From Roseiarcus sp035656495 (GTDB lineage Bacteria; Pseudomonadota; Alphaproteobacteria; Rhizobiales; Beijerinckiaceae): a stretch of DNA of 11,905 bases. The position numbers and the translations under genes are program-made. Positions 1 to 8,306 of this stretch are shown piece after piece (positions within the stretch are counted from its first letter, which is position 1; each line of letters starts with the position of its first letter). Where the stretch lies: NCBI GenBank assembly GCA_035656495.1, contig DASRSL010000106.1, positions 1-11,905 of the forward strand, written 5' to 3'. The notes beneath the pieces are model-generated. The model searched no databases, was not told the origin of the DNA, and saw nothing but the letters and a program-made list of their open reading frames with translations.

Positions 1-330
1 GGTTCTTCGCTATTCCTGTTATCTCCCCGATCAGGGAGAATCATCTCCCTGATATCGTCCTGTTCGAAGCAGTGAGTCTCTTTCGCGCCGCCGCTTAGCA
101 AATCAGCACAAATTATTGAGAGAGTGCATTTTCCTACGATAAACCAGAACCGCTAACCCGCCCTGTCTCCGACGTTCTTCCTGTTACCAGGGAAAACCCG
201 GAGCCGGCCGCGGCGCTGGTCAGGGCCGCCGCGCGTAACCCATCCTGCGGGTTTCCCGAATGCTGTTCCGGCCTCGGAGTCTTGAGCCCGCGAGTCGGCG
301 GCGCCCTTGATCTATTTCGATCTGGGGCCG
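1..330. other. Gene-free leader upstream of the cox-like operon
   Basis: No convincing reading frame is present here on either strand. The first 180 bases are clearly less GC-rich than the rest of the window and carry stacked inverted repeats at 22-53 and several copies of a CCTGTTA-like word (15-21 and near 180). The promoter of the downstream operon should lie here, but I could not pick a well-spaced -35/-10 pair. No C-terminus of a CO dehydrogenase structural subunit, which often precedes coxD, is visible. Confidence 0.5.
22..53. repeat. Stacked inverted repeats (alternative hairpins)
   Basis: A perfect 10-bp inverted repeat pairs 30-39 (ATCAGGGAGA) with 44-53 (TCTCCCTGAT) across a 4-base loop. 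The middle arm can also pair with TCTCCC at 22-27, so two mutually exclusive hairpins are possible. It may be a protein-binding site, the end of a transcript from outside the window, or part of a dispersed repeat; no T-tract follows it on the plus strand. Confidence 0.55.
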
Positions 331-1290
<960 letters not shown>

Positions 1291-1306
1291 CGGGGGTGGG
1301 ACGCGG

Positions 1307-1387
1307 ATGACTTACGATTTCAGGCTGTCCTTTAGCCTGCCCGCGCCGCCGGAAGAGGTCTACGACGTGGCCGAGAAAGGCGCGTGA
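1307..1387 (+). pseudogene. N-terminal remnant of an SRPBCC (AHSA1/START-like) gene
   Basis: An ATG 17 bases after the coxD stop, behind a purine-rich GGGGGTGGG stretch, opens a frame of only 26 codons ending at TGA 1385-1387. The peptide begins MTYDFRLSFSLPAPPEEVYD, which matches the first beta strand and helix entry of SRPBCC/AHSA1-type proteins (usually about 140-160 aa). After VYD the match stops and the frame closes, so at least 80% of such a gene is missing. SRPBCC proteins (CoxG type and others) are common in cox-like operons, which fits a deletion between coxD and coxE. Translation of the short peptide may still occur. The family call rests on about 20 residues. Confidence 0.5.
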
Positions 1388-1445
1388 GAATGCGCCGGGC
1401 GCAATCATCTTCGCTCCGGAAGAAACATGGCGAGCTTCGCGGGAC

Positions 1446-2669
1446 ATGAGCGATCTTTCCGGAATCAGGCCTGAAGGCGGCGGCGCGCTGCCGGAGAACA
1501 TCGTGCATTTCGCTCGCGCCCTGCGCGAAGCGGGCGTGCCCGTCGGACCGGGCTCGGTGCTCGACGCGCTGGCCGCTGTCGAAGCTGCGGGCATCGGCGA
1601 GCGCGACGACTTCTACGCGACGCTGCATGCTGTGTTCGTGAAGAGGCACGAGCACACGCTCTTGTTCGATCAGGCGTTCCAGATCTTTTGGCGGCGCAGG
1701 GGCCTTTTGGAAAAGCAAATCGCGATGCTGTCGCCGCAGGCGCCGAGCCAGCGCCAGCCTCAGCGCGCGGAGGCCGGCGCCACCCGCGTCGCCGACGCTT
1801 TGTTCAAGTCGTCGCCGCAGGACGCCAAGACGATCCCCTCGCTCGATCTCGACGCCCGCTTCACCATGTCCGAGAAAGAGACCCTGCGGTCGAAAGACTT
1901 CGCCCAGATGAGCGCGGCGGAGATCGAGGAGGCGCGCAAGCAGATCAAGGCGCTGGTCATGCCCGACGATCAGCGCCGCACCCGCCGCTTTGCCCCGTCC
2001 CCCCGGCGAATTCGCATCGATGCCCGACGCAGCTTCCGCCGTTCGCTGCAGCCGGGCGGCGCGATCGATCTGGAATTTCGCCGCGCCAGCGAACGTTCCC
2101 CTCCGGTAGTTGCGCTCTGCGACATTTCGGGGTCGATGAGCGAGTATACGCGCCTGTTCCTGCATTTCCTCCACGCGCTCGGAGAAACGCGCCGCGTCTC
2201 GACCTTCCTGTTCGGGACGCGGCTCTCCAACGTCACGCGGGCGATGCGCGCCCGCGACCCCGACGAGGCGCTCGCCGGGTGCGCCAAGCTCGCCGTCGAC
2301 TGGTCGGGCGGCACGCGGATCAGCGAGGCGATCGCAAGGTTCAACCGCGACTGGTCCCGGCGCGTGCTCGGGCAGGGGGCGATCGTTGTCCTTTTCACCG
2401 ACGGACTCGAGCGGGAAGGCGTCGAGCATCTCGCGGCCGAGATGGAGCGCCTGCGCAGATCGAGCAGGCGGCTCATATGGGTCAATCCGCTGTTGCGCTT
2501 CGACGGCTTCTCGGCCAAAGCGCGGGGCGTGCGCGCGATGCTGCCGCATGTCGACTCGTTCCGTCCGATCCACAATCTCGCCAGCATGGCCGATCTCTGC
2601 CGGGCGCTCTCCCGCGATCGCGACGTCGGCAGGGATCCCAAAGCATGGCTCAAGGCGTCCGCCGCCTGA
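1446..2669 (+). CDS. coxE: VWA-domain protein, CoxE-like
   Basis: This 407-aa protein has a C-terminal von Willebrand factor A fold with an intact metal-ion-dependent adhesion site: DISGSMS at about 226-232 (D226, S228, S230), the GGT threonine T290, and D319 in FTDG. Proteins of this type (COG3552) pair with MoxR ATPases; CoxE works with CoxD in maturing the CO dehydrogenase active site. The N-terminal part begins with the family pattern LPENIVHFARALREAGVPVG and carries FYATLHAVFVKRHEH at about 56-70, followed by a charged, probably flexible linker at about 95-200. No signal peptide is seen, so it is cytoplasmic. The ribosome site before ATG 1446 is weak, perhaps because the junction was remade when the preceding SRPBCC gene was deleted. 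Confidence 0.9.
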   Translation: MSDLSGIRPEGGGALPENIVHFARALREAGVPVGPGSVLDALAAVEAAGIGERDDFYATLHAVFVKRHEHTLLFDQAFQIFWRRRGLLEKQIAMLSPQAPSQRQPQRAEAGATRVADALFKSSPQDAKTIPSLDLDARFTMSEKETLRSKDFAQMSAAEIEEARKQIKALVMPDDQRRTRRFAPSPRRIRIDARRSFRRSLQPGGAIDLEFRRASERSPPVVALCDISGSMSEYTRLFLHFLHALGETRRVSTFLFGTRLSNVTRAMRARDPDEALAGCAKLAVDWSGGTRISEAIARFNRDWSRRVLGQGAIVVLFTDGLEREGVEHLAAEMERLRRSSRRLIWVNPLLRFDGFSAKARGVRAMLPHVDSFRPIHNLASMADLCRALSRDRDVGRDPKAWLKASAA

Positions 2670-2747
2670 CTTCGGACGGCGGACTTGCGCCGAAGCCCGG
2701 CGGCGACCATTTTTGCTGAGATCGAGGCTGAACAGGGTGCTCTTAAG

Positions 2748-3071
2748 ATGCTCACGCGGGAAGAAGACGTTTTGGCCGCAGCAGAGGCCTGGCGAGAATC
2801 GGGCCGCGATGTCGCGATCGCGACGGTCGTCGAGACCTGGGGCTCGGCGCCCCGCCCGGTCGGCTCCCATCTCGTCATTGCCGGCGACGGCGCCTTCCTC
2901 GGCTCGGTCTCCGGCGGCTGCGTCGAGGGCGCCGTGGTCGAGGAGGCGGCGGAGGTGATCGCGAGCGGCGCCCCGCGCATGCTCGAGTTCGGCGTGGCCG
3001 ACGAAACGGCCTGGCGCGTCGGCCTCTCCTGCGGAGGGCGCATCAAGGTCTACGTCGAGAAACTCGTCTGA
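2748..3071 (+). CDS. xdhC: XdhC/CoxI-type protein, N-terminal domain as a separate gene
   Basis: This 107-aa protein corresponds to the N-terminal XdhC_CoxI domain. Family motifs are TWGSAPRPVGSHLVI at about 30-44, GSVSGGCVEGAV at about 52-63 and GLSCGGRIKV at about 92-101; Cys58 and Cys95 are the conserved cysteines. XdhC proteins bind the molybdenum cofactor, protect its sulfurated form and hand it to the apo-hydroxylase. The Rossmann half is encoded by the next gene, whose ATG shares one base with this stop (TGATG), so the two are probably translationally coupled and form one functional unit. ATG 2748 is chosen because the motifs begin soon after it; an in-frame TTG at 2685 adds an unconserved leader. 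A modest AGGG lies upstream. Symbol given by family. Confidence 0.87.
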   Translation: MLTREEDVLAAAEAWRESGRDVAIATVVETWGSAPRPVGSHLVIAGDGAFLGSVSGGCVEGAVVEEAAEVIASGAPRMLEFGVADETAWRVGLSCGGRIKVYVEKLV

Positions 3072-3775
3072 TGCGCCTCGACGTCCTCAAGGCGATGAAT
3101 GCGGCGCGCCGCGGCCGGCGCGCGGGGGTCATGGTCACGCGTCTCTCCGACGGCGACCAGCGCTTCGTCGAGGCGGCGGCGATCGGCGCCGATCCCCTTG
3201 GCCCGGAACTGGAATCCGCCCTGCGCATGGGCAAGAGCGGCGTGATCAGGCGCGAGGACGTCGACTGCTTCCTGACCGTCCAAGCGCCGTCCCCGCGCCT
3301 GACCCTGATCGGCGCGGTCCACATTTCGCAGGCGCTCGCCCCGATGGCCCGCATCGTCGGCCTCGACGTGACGATCATCGATCCGCGCACCGCCTTCGCC
3401 ACGCCCGAACGGTTCCCGGACACGCCTGTCCTTGCGCAATGGCCGGACGAGCCGCTCGAGGCGCAGCCGCCGGACCCCTACACCGCGATCTGCCTGCTCA
3501 CTCACGATCCCAAGATCGATGATGCCGCGCTCGCGATCGCGCTCCGAAGCGATTGCTTCTACATCGGCGCGCTCGGATCGGCGAAGACGCACGCCAGAAG
3601 GCTCGAGAGGATGCGCGCGCAGGGCTTCGACGAGGCGGCGCTGGCGCGCATTCGCGCGCCGATCGGCCTCGACATCGGCGCGGTCAGTCCGGCGGAGATC
3701 GCCGTCTCCATTATCGGTGAGATCGTGGCCTCGCTGCGCAAGAAGCCGCTGCGCTCGGAGGGGCAGATCCGATGA
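3071..3775 (+). CDS. xdhC: XdhC-type protein, C-terminal Rossmann domain as a separate gene
   Basis: This 234-aa protein carries the XdhC_C Rossmann domain. Visible motifs are LIGAVHISQALAPMA at about 79-93, DPRTAFATPERF at about 104-115, LLTHDPKIDDAAL at about 142-154, YIGALGSAKTHARRLERM at about 164-181 and APIGLDIGAVSPAEIAVSI at about 196-214. The first 70 residues are a short variable lead-in. With the preceding gene it rebuilds a full-length XdhC, the cofactor-binding chaperone for xanthine dehydrogenase-family enzymes. It overlaps the preceding gene by one base and the following gene by four (ATGA), so all three appear to be one translationally coupled unit. Whether the substrate enzyme is a CO, xanthine or other dehydrogenase cannot be read from this protein alone. 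Confidence 0.9.
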   Translation: MRLDVLKAMNAARRGRRAGVMVTRLSDGDQRFVEAAAIGADPLGPELESALRMGKSGVIRREDVDCFLTVQAPSPRLTLIGAVHISQALAPMARIVGLDVTIIDPRTAFATPERFPDTPVLAQWPDEPLEAQPPDPYTAICLLTHDPKIDDAALAIALRSDCFYIGALGSAKTHARRLERMRAQGFDEAALARIRAPIGLDIGAVSPAEIAVSIIGEIVASLRKKPLRSEGQIR

Positions 3776-4776
3776 AATTCGGCCCGGTGCCCGTCGAGGA
3801 GGCCGACGGGGTCATTCTCGCGCATTCCGTGCGGACTGAAGGGATCGCGCTGAAGAAGGGGGACGTCGTGACCCCCGAGCGCCGGCATCTGCTTGAGCAG
3901 GCGGGCGTCACCCGAATTCTGGCGGCCCGCCTTGAGGACGGCGACATCGGCGAGGATGAGGCGGCGCTGCGCCTGGCCGAGCGGCTGGCGGGTGCGCACC
4001 TGCGTCGCGCCCCGGCCTTCACCGGACGGGTCAACCTCTTCGCCGAGGCGGCGGGGCTCGCGATCGTCGACAGCGTCGCGATCGACCGGGTCAATGCGCT
4101 CGACGAGGCGATCACCGTCGCCACCCTGCCGCCGCATCGGGCAGTGGAGGACGGCGACATGGTCGCGACCGTCAAGATCATTCCATTCTCGACCAGGAAG
4201 GCCGCGCTCGACGCCGCGCTCGCCGCGCTGGGCGGGCAACCCGCAGTGTCGGTGGCGCCGTTCCGCCCGCTGCGCGTCGCCGTCGTTTCGACAGTGCTGC
4301 CGGGCCTCAAGGACAGCGTGGTCGCCAAGACGTTGCGCGCGCTCGAGGCGCGTCTCGCCGCGACCGGCGCCCATGTCGTCGGCCATGAGACGACGCCGCA
4401 TGAAATCGGTCCGCTCGTCGCCGCGCTCGAGCGGCTCGCGCCGGGCGCCGACCTCCTCATCGTCTTCGGCGCCTCGGCGATCACCGACCGGCGGGACGTC
4501 ATTCCCGCCGCCATCGAGACCTTCGGCGGTCGAATCGAGCGGTTCGGCATGCCGGTCGATCCGGGCAATCTGCTGCTGCTCGCGGCGCGCGGAGACTTGC
4601 CGATCATCGGCGCGCCGGGCTGCGCGCGATCGCCGAAGGAAAACGGGTTCGACTGGGTGTTGCTGCGCCTGATCGCCGGCGCGCCGATTTCCGACGCCGA
4701 TATCCGCGCCATGGGCGTCGGCGGCCTCTTGATGGAGATCGCTTCGCGGCCGCAGCCGCGAGATCCGCGTGGCTAA
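3772..4776 (+). CDS. Molybdopterin-binding protein (MoeA/MoaB-like domain)
   Basis: This 334-aa protein belongs to the molybdopterin-binding group related to MoeA and MoaB. Residues 1-60 resemble the family's N-terminal segment (PVEEADGVILAHSVR, then ALKKGDVVTPE), and the MoCF-like fold spans about 168-300. The strongest signature is GMPVDPGNLLLL at about 259-270 followed by GAPGCARSPKENGFDWVL at about 280-297. In many alphaproteobacteria this unit is fused to a C-terminal MocA-like nucleotidyltransferase in one protein of about 530 aa; here the transferase is a separate gene 116 bases downstream. The likely role is holding molybdopterin for cytidylylation. Its ATG overlaps the preceding stop (ATGA), so it is co-translated with the XdhC pair. 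Confidence 0.87.
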   Translation: MKFGPVPVEEADGVILAHSVRTEGIALKKGDVVTPERRHLLEQAGVTRILAARLEDGDIGEDEAALRLAERLAGAHLRRAPAFTGRVNLFAEAAGLAIVDSVAIDRVNALDEAITVATLPPHRAVEDGDMVATVKIIPFSTRKAALDAALAALGGQPAVSVAPFRPLRVAVVSTVLPGLKDSVVAKTLRALEARLAATGAHVVGHETTPHEIGPLVAALERLAPGADLLIVFGASAITDRRDVIPAAIETFGGRIERFGMPVDPGNLLLLAARGDLPIIGAPGCARSPKENGFDWVLLRLIAGAPISDADIRAMGVGGLLMEIASRPQPRDPRG

Positions 4777-4821
4777 GCAGAGTTTCATGGGTTGCCCCAC
4801 GGAGATCGCGGTGAATCGGAG

Positions 4822-4860
4822 GGGCGGCGTCTCGCCGCCCAGGTGCGCGGGACGCGCACC
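4822..4860. repeat. Two perfect palindromes in tandem between the MPT-binding gene and mocA
   Basis: The first hairpin pairs GGGCGGCG (4822-4829) with CGCCGCCC (4833-4840) around a TCT loop. The second pairs GGTGCGCG (4842-4849) with CGCGCACC (4853-4860) around a GGA loop. Both stems are 8 bp without mismatch and only one base separates them. They resemble a REP/BIME-like intergenic palindrome pair. No T-run follows, so they are not classical terminators; they could stabilise or process the operon mRNA, or slow transcription between the two genes. Confidence 0.75.
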
Positions 4861-4892
4861 CTCCGAAGCAGCGCGGGGCGAGCCGGTGGATC

Positions 4893-5528
4893 TTGCTTAG
4901 GGTCGCCGCCGTCGTTCTCGCTGCGGGCCGCTCGTCCCGCTTTCAAGCGGCGGGCGGCGCAGAAGCGACGAAGCTCGTGGCGAAACTCGAGGGCAGGCCG
5001 ATCGTCCGATCGGCGGTCGACGCAGCGCTTGCGTCGCGCGCATCGCCGGTGGTGGTCGTGGTCGGCCACGCCAGAGGCGCGGTCGAAGCCGCCGTCGAAG
5101 GCTCGCCCGTGACAATCGCCTTCAATCCGGACTTCGAGGCCGGCATCGCTTCCTCGCTGAAGGTCGGCCTGGCGGCGGCGCCGCCAGGCTGCGACGGCGC
5201 CGTCGTTCTGCTTGGCGACATGCCGAACGTCGCCCCGCGGCTCATCGACGACCTGATCGCCGCGTTCGAGGCGCGGCCGACCGCGCAAGCGGTCGCGCCG
5301 ATTCGCGACGGGCGCCGCGGCAATCCGGTTCTCCTATCCCGTACCCTATTCGGGGAGGCCATGGATCTTGTCGGCGACGAAGGGGCGCGGCGTCTCCTCC
5401 TCGCTCTCGAACCGGGCGCCGTCGCCGAGATCGCCGCCGCGTCCGACGTGTCTTTCGACGTCGACACGCCGGATGATCTTGCCGTGGCGCGGACGAAAAA
5501 GCGCGAGCCGCCAGGCCGGAGCGGTTGA
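4893..5528 (+). CDS. mocA: MocA-like molybdenum cofactor cytidylyltransferase
   Basis: This 211-aa NTP-transferase (MobA/MocA family) would join CTP to Mo-molybdopterin to give the cytosine-dinucleotide cofactor used by CO and xanthine dehydrogenase-type enzymes. Visible are the nucleotide-binding LAAGRSSRF at about 9-17 with K27, FNPDFEAGIASSLKVGL at about 77-93, the metal-site motif LGDMP at about 107-111, RRGNPVL at about 141-147, GDEGAR at about 161-166 and DVDTPDDL at about 189-196. The best start is the TTG at 4893, preceded by a GGTGGA ribosome-site-like stretch, because the family begins two to four residues before AVVLAAG and no ATG lies nearby. It is the last gene of the operon and converges on the cyclase gene with only 32 bases between stops, where I see no strong terminator. 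Confidence 0.88.
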   Translation: MLRVAAVVLAAGRSSRFQAAGGAEATKLVAKLEGRPIVRSAVDAALASRASPVVVVVGHARGAVEAAVEGSPVTIAFNPDFEAGIASSLKVGLAAAPPGCDGAVVLLGDMPNVAPRLIDDLIAAFEARPTAQAVAPIRDGRRGNPVLLSRTLFGEAMDLVGDEGARRLLLALEPGAVAEIAAASDVSFDVDTPDDLAVARTKKREPPGRSG

Positions 5529-5560
5529 CGTTCAGCGTCGCGTCATGGGCGGCGTCTGGG

Positions 5561-7801
5561 CTATTTCTCGTCGAGCGCAATCATCGGCGCCCAGTTCTCA
5601 GGCAGTTCCTGCTCGGCGAGCGAAGCGAAGCGCCTCTGATAGTAATGATAGAGCCCGACGACCTCGGCGGGAGCGAGTTGGGCCGCGTCGGCGGCCATCT
5701 GCTTCGCAGCGACGAAGTTTCGGGCCCGATAAGCCTTCAGAACGTCGTCGTGCAGGGCGAGAAGATGCTGGAACTCGACGCTCTGGGCATGGACGTGGTC
5801 GCCGGCCAAGGCAAAGAGAGCAACCGAGCGCGTCTTGTTCTTCAGTTTGACGTGGTCGATCTCGAGCCAGGCGAATTCCGGCGCCTCGTCCCGGGTGGCG
5901 GCGCTGGCGACGACGTCGACGCCGAACTGCTTGGACGAGCCTTCGAGGCGTGAGGCGATGTTGACCTCGTCGCCGAGCGCGGAATAATCGAACCGCTGCA
6001 CGGACCCCATGTTGCCGACGCTGCATTCGCCGGTGTTGAGGCCGACGCCGAACTTGACCGGACGAAAGGCGCGACCGTTCTTCTCGGCTCGCTCATTCCA
6101 CTCGACATTGAGCCGCGCCAGCGCCTTGCGCATCTCGAGCGCGGCGCGCACGCCATGAATTCCGTGGGCCGGATCGTCGAGCGGCGCGTTCCAGAAGGCC
6201 ATTATCGCGTCGCCCATGTATTTGTCGACCGTTCCCTGCTCCTGCAGGATGATGTCGGTCAGAGGCGACAGATACTCGTTGAGGAACGTCGAAAGCTCGA
6301 CCGCCGTGAAGCCTTCGGACAGCGTGGTGAACGACCGGATGTCGCAGAACATGACGGTCAGCTCGCGCTGTTGGCCGCCGAGTTGGAGCTGCTCCGGATG
6401 TTCGGCGAGACGGGCGACGACGGCGGGCGACACATATCGCCCGAACGCCGAGCGGATCTCGCCGACCTGCTGGCGCTTCTGGCTGTAAAGCTGGCCGACG
6501 CCCGCCAGAAAGACGAAGCCGGAAGAGAGGCCGGGAACGACCGGATCGAAGAGAACCCCGTGCCGGGTGAACGCGTACCAGCCAAGATAGCCCAAGAGGC
6601 CGGCGGCGCCCGCGCCGAAGAGCGCGGTCCAATAAATGGGAACGAAGGGTAGAACCGCGGCTAACGCAAGGGAAACGACGGCGCCTGCCACAAGCTCGGC
6701 TCCGGGCGCCCAGTCCGGCCGCTCCAGAGTGACGCCGGAGAGAATCTGCTCGATGAGCTGAGCATGCGCTTCGACCCCCGGCGTCGACGGATCGAGCGGG
6801 GTCGCGACGATGTCCGAAAGCAGGGAGGCGCTGGCGCCGACGAAGACGATCTTGCCTTCGAGATCGGAAAGATCGGCGTCCGGCTGGAGGACTTTCCAGG
6901 CCGGGATCGAGCGGCGCGGGTCGGACTTGGCGAACCACACGCGCAGTTCTCCGTCAGCCTGGACCGGAACCACCACGTCGCCGACTTTTATCGCTTCGAT
7001 TCCAGCGCTCTTGCCTGCTGTGTTTCCGTAGGCGGTCGTGGATTTCACGATATAGCCTGACGCTCCCTGCGCGACTCGCAGCGCTTCCATCGCGAGGCTC
7101 GGCTCGATCTGGCCGTTGAGGTTGAGCATGAGCGGCACGCGGCGAACCACGCGGTCGTCATCCGGCAGCCAGTTGAGAAAGCCGAGCCCGCTTGCGGCGT
7201 CCGCGAGGGAGGGAATTGGAACGATCGCTCCTTTCAGGCGATTGAGGAAGTTCATCGGCGGGTCGCCGACGAAGGAGAAGCCCGCCTTCGGCACGAGGCT
7301 CGCCTGCGCGCCGTTGTGCGTTTGCGTGAGAAAAAAGCCCAGCACGACCGGACGATCGGCGATCGCGTGCGCAAACGCCACATCGCCGTCGACGCGCTCC
7401 TCGCAGCGCGTGGTCTCGTCGGCGCTATGGACGACGCCGGCTGCGCAGGCCTTTGGGCTGCCGATCGGCCGATCCTTCTCGGAAAACAGGACGTCGAACC
7501 CGATCGCCGCGACGTTGGCCTTGACCAGCCGGTCGACGAGCTCAGCCATCGTTTGGCGCGGCCACGGCCATCGACCGATGAGATGGATCGACTCGTCGTC
7601 GATGTCGACGATCCGGATGGGCTGATCGGACTTGCTCGGCCGCGGATACCAGCGCTGATACTGATCGAAGACCAGATTCTCCAGATCGGAGCGCATCGGC
7701 GCGGGCAGGATTCCGACGGCGAGCGTCAGGACATAGGCGGCCACGACGACCAGCCAGTAGGATCGCCACTTCCGCACGGCGTTGTTCGACCAGAAGTTCA
7801 T
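5561..7801 (-). CDS. CHASE2-sensor class III adenylate cyclase
   Basis: This 746-aa membrane protein would make cAMP in response to an extracytoplasmic signal. One membrane helix lies near 15-33, a periplasmic CHASE2 domain spans about 38-360 (VDIDDESIHLIGRWPWPR, GFDVLFSEKD, VFVGASASLLSDIVATPLD), three helices follow between about 367 and 438, then a catalytic domain from about 478 to 665. Metal-binding aspartates are D487 (FCDIRSFTTLSE) and D531 (KYMGDAIMAF); K527 and D605 fit adenine selection, and N614 and R618 in GDEVNIASRLE fit transition-state binding. All catalytic residues are present. About 80 residues follow the catalytic domain. Cys119 and Cys133 in the CHASE2 loop might form a disulfide. 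The ligand is unknown. No strong ribosome site is seen before ATG 7801. Confidence 0.93.
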   Translation of the reverse strand: MNFWSNNAVRKWRSYWLVVVAAYVLTLAVGILPAPMRSDLENLVFDQYQRWYPRPSKSDQPIRIVDIDDESIHLIGRWPWPRQTMAELVDRLVKANVAAIGFDVLFSEKDRPIGSPKACAAGVVHSADETTRCEERVDGDVAFAHAIADRPVVLGFFLTQTHNGAQASLVPKAGFSFVGDPPMNFLNRLKGAIVPIPSLADAASGLGFLNWLPDDDRVVRRVPLMLNLNGQIEPSLAMEALRVAQGASGYIVKSTTAYGNTAGKSAGIEAIKVGDVVVPVQADGELRVWFAKSDPRRSIPAWKVLQPDADLSDLEGKIVFVGASASLLSDIVATPLDPSTPGVEAHAQLIEQILSGVTLERPDWAPGAELVAGAVVSLALAAVLPFVPIYWTALFGAGAAGLLGYLGWYAFTRHGVLFDPVVPGLSSGFVFLAGVGQLYSQKRQQVGEIRSAFGRYVSPAVVARLAEHPEQLQLGGQQRELTVMFCDIRSFTTLSEGFTAVELSTFLNEYLSPLTDIILQEQGTVDKYMGDAIMAFWNAPLDDPAHGIHGVRAALEMRKALARLNVEWNERAEKNGRAFRPVKFGVGLNTGECSVGNMGSVQRFDYSALGDEVNIASRLEGSSKQFGVDVVASAATRDEAPEFAWLEIDHVKLKNKTRSVALFALAGDHVHAQSVEFQHLLALHDDVLKAYRARNFVAAKQMAADAAQLAPAEVVGLYHYYQRRFASLAEQELPENWAPMIALDEK

Positions 7802-7844
7802 CGGATCGGCGATGACGTTGGAGCGAGAGCGGAACCTCCCGCTT

Positions 7845-7958
7845 TCACGATCGTAGCCGAACGATGCGCGCGGTCAACGGAAGCGCCCGGCGAGTCGCGG
7901 CGCGCTGCAGGGCGGCGCGGACTTCCCGGCCAGAGAGATCGGTTGGTAGCTTGGCCAC
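7845..7958 (-). pseudogene. hicA: Truncated HicA toxin remnant
   Basis: Twenty-four bases after the hicB stop, a GTG opens a 37-codon frame beginning VAKLPTDLSGREVRAALQRA, which matches the first helix of HicA mRNA interferases (usual start M-[PA]-KLP...LSGREV...ALxxAGF). After ALQRA the match ends: the GF, the RQ[KR]GSH catalytic-histidine segment and the rest of the roughly 60-80-aa protein are missing, and the frame runs into unrelated residues and TGA at 7845-7847. The toxin is therefore almost certainly dead. The order hicB then hicA is one of the two known arrangements. The truncated end lies within 50 bases of the cyclase start, so a deletion probably brought the two together. Confidence 0.68.
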
Positions 7959-7982
7959 GTGGCGTTGCAGACAAGATCGAGC

Positions 7983-8198
7983 CTACGCTGCCTCGACTTC
8001 GACGAATTCCTTACCTGCTTCGTTGGGAACTGGATCGCCAGCCTCGCGGCAGTCCTCGATATAAAGCTCAATGGCCTCCCGGATGTTGTTCAGCGCTTGC
8101 GCGCGCGTGTCGCCTTGGCTGACACACCCGGGCAACGCCGGCACGCTGACGAGGTATCCGCCATCCTCTTCCCGCTCCAAAACGACCGTATAACGCAT
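7983..8198 (-). CDS. hicB: HicB-family antitoxin, short form
   Basis: This 71-aa protein begins MRYTVVLEREEDGGYLVSVP and continues ALPGCVSQGDTRAQALNNIREAIELYIED, the standard HicB partial RNase H-like fold. It normally binds and neutralises the HicA RNase and helps repress the operon. The short form lacks a C-terminal helix-turn-helix or ribbon-helix-helix domain, so it may not bind DNA itself. The start is fixed by a good ribosome site (AGGAG read on the minus strand at 8206-8210, 7 bases from ATG 8198); an upstream in-frame extension is not conserved. The partner toxin directly downstream is truncated, leaving this an orphan antitoxin. Confidence 0.85.
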   Translation of the reverse strand: MRYTVVLEREEDGGYLVSVPALPGCVSQGDTRAQALNNIREAIELYIEDCREAGDPVPNEAGKEFVEVEAA

Positions 8199-8306
8199 TG
8201 CGAAGCTCCTAATGGATCGCCCGCGATCGCAGCCCGAAACTCGACTGCGCACGCCCGGCTCGCAGCGGCTTTTATCCGAACTTTGGCGCCGATTCAGCTG
8301 GAACAC

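Noticed and set aside
1332..2870. 512-codon minus-strand open frame opposite coxE
   Set aside because: Low-complexity Arg/Ala composition and no motif; coxE on the plus strand has an intact MIDAS site.
3559..4800. 413-codon minus-strand open frame opposite the XdhC and MPT-binding genes
   Set aside because: It spans two well-supported plus-strand genes and shows no domain; typical of mirror frames in high-GC DNA.
5529..5560. Possible bidirectional terminator between mocA and the cyclase
   Set aside because: Only short imperfect pairing (TGACG...CGTCA) is present and no T-tract on either strand.
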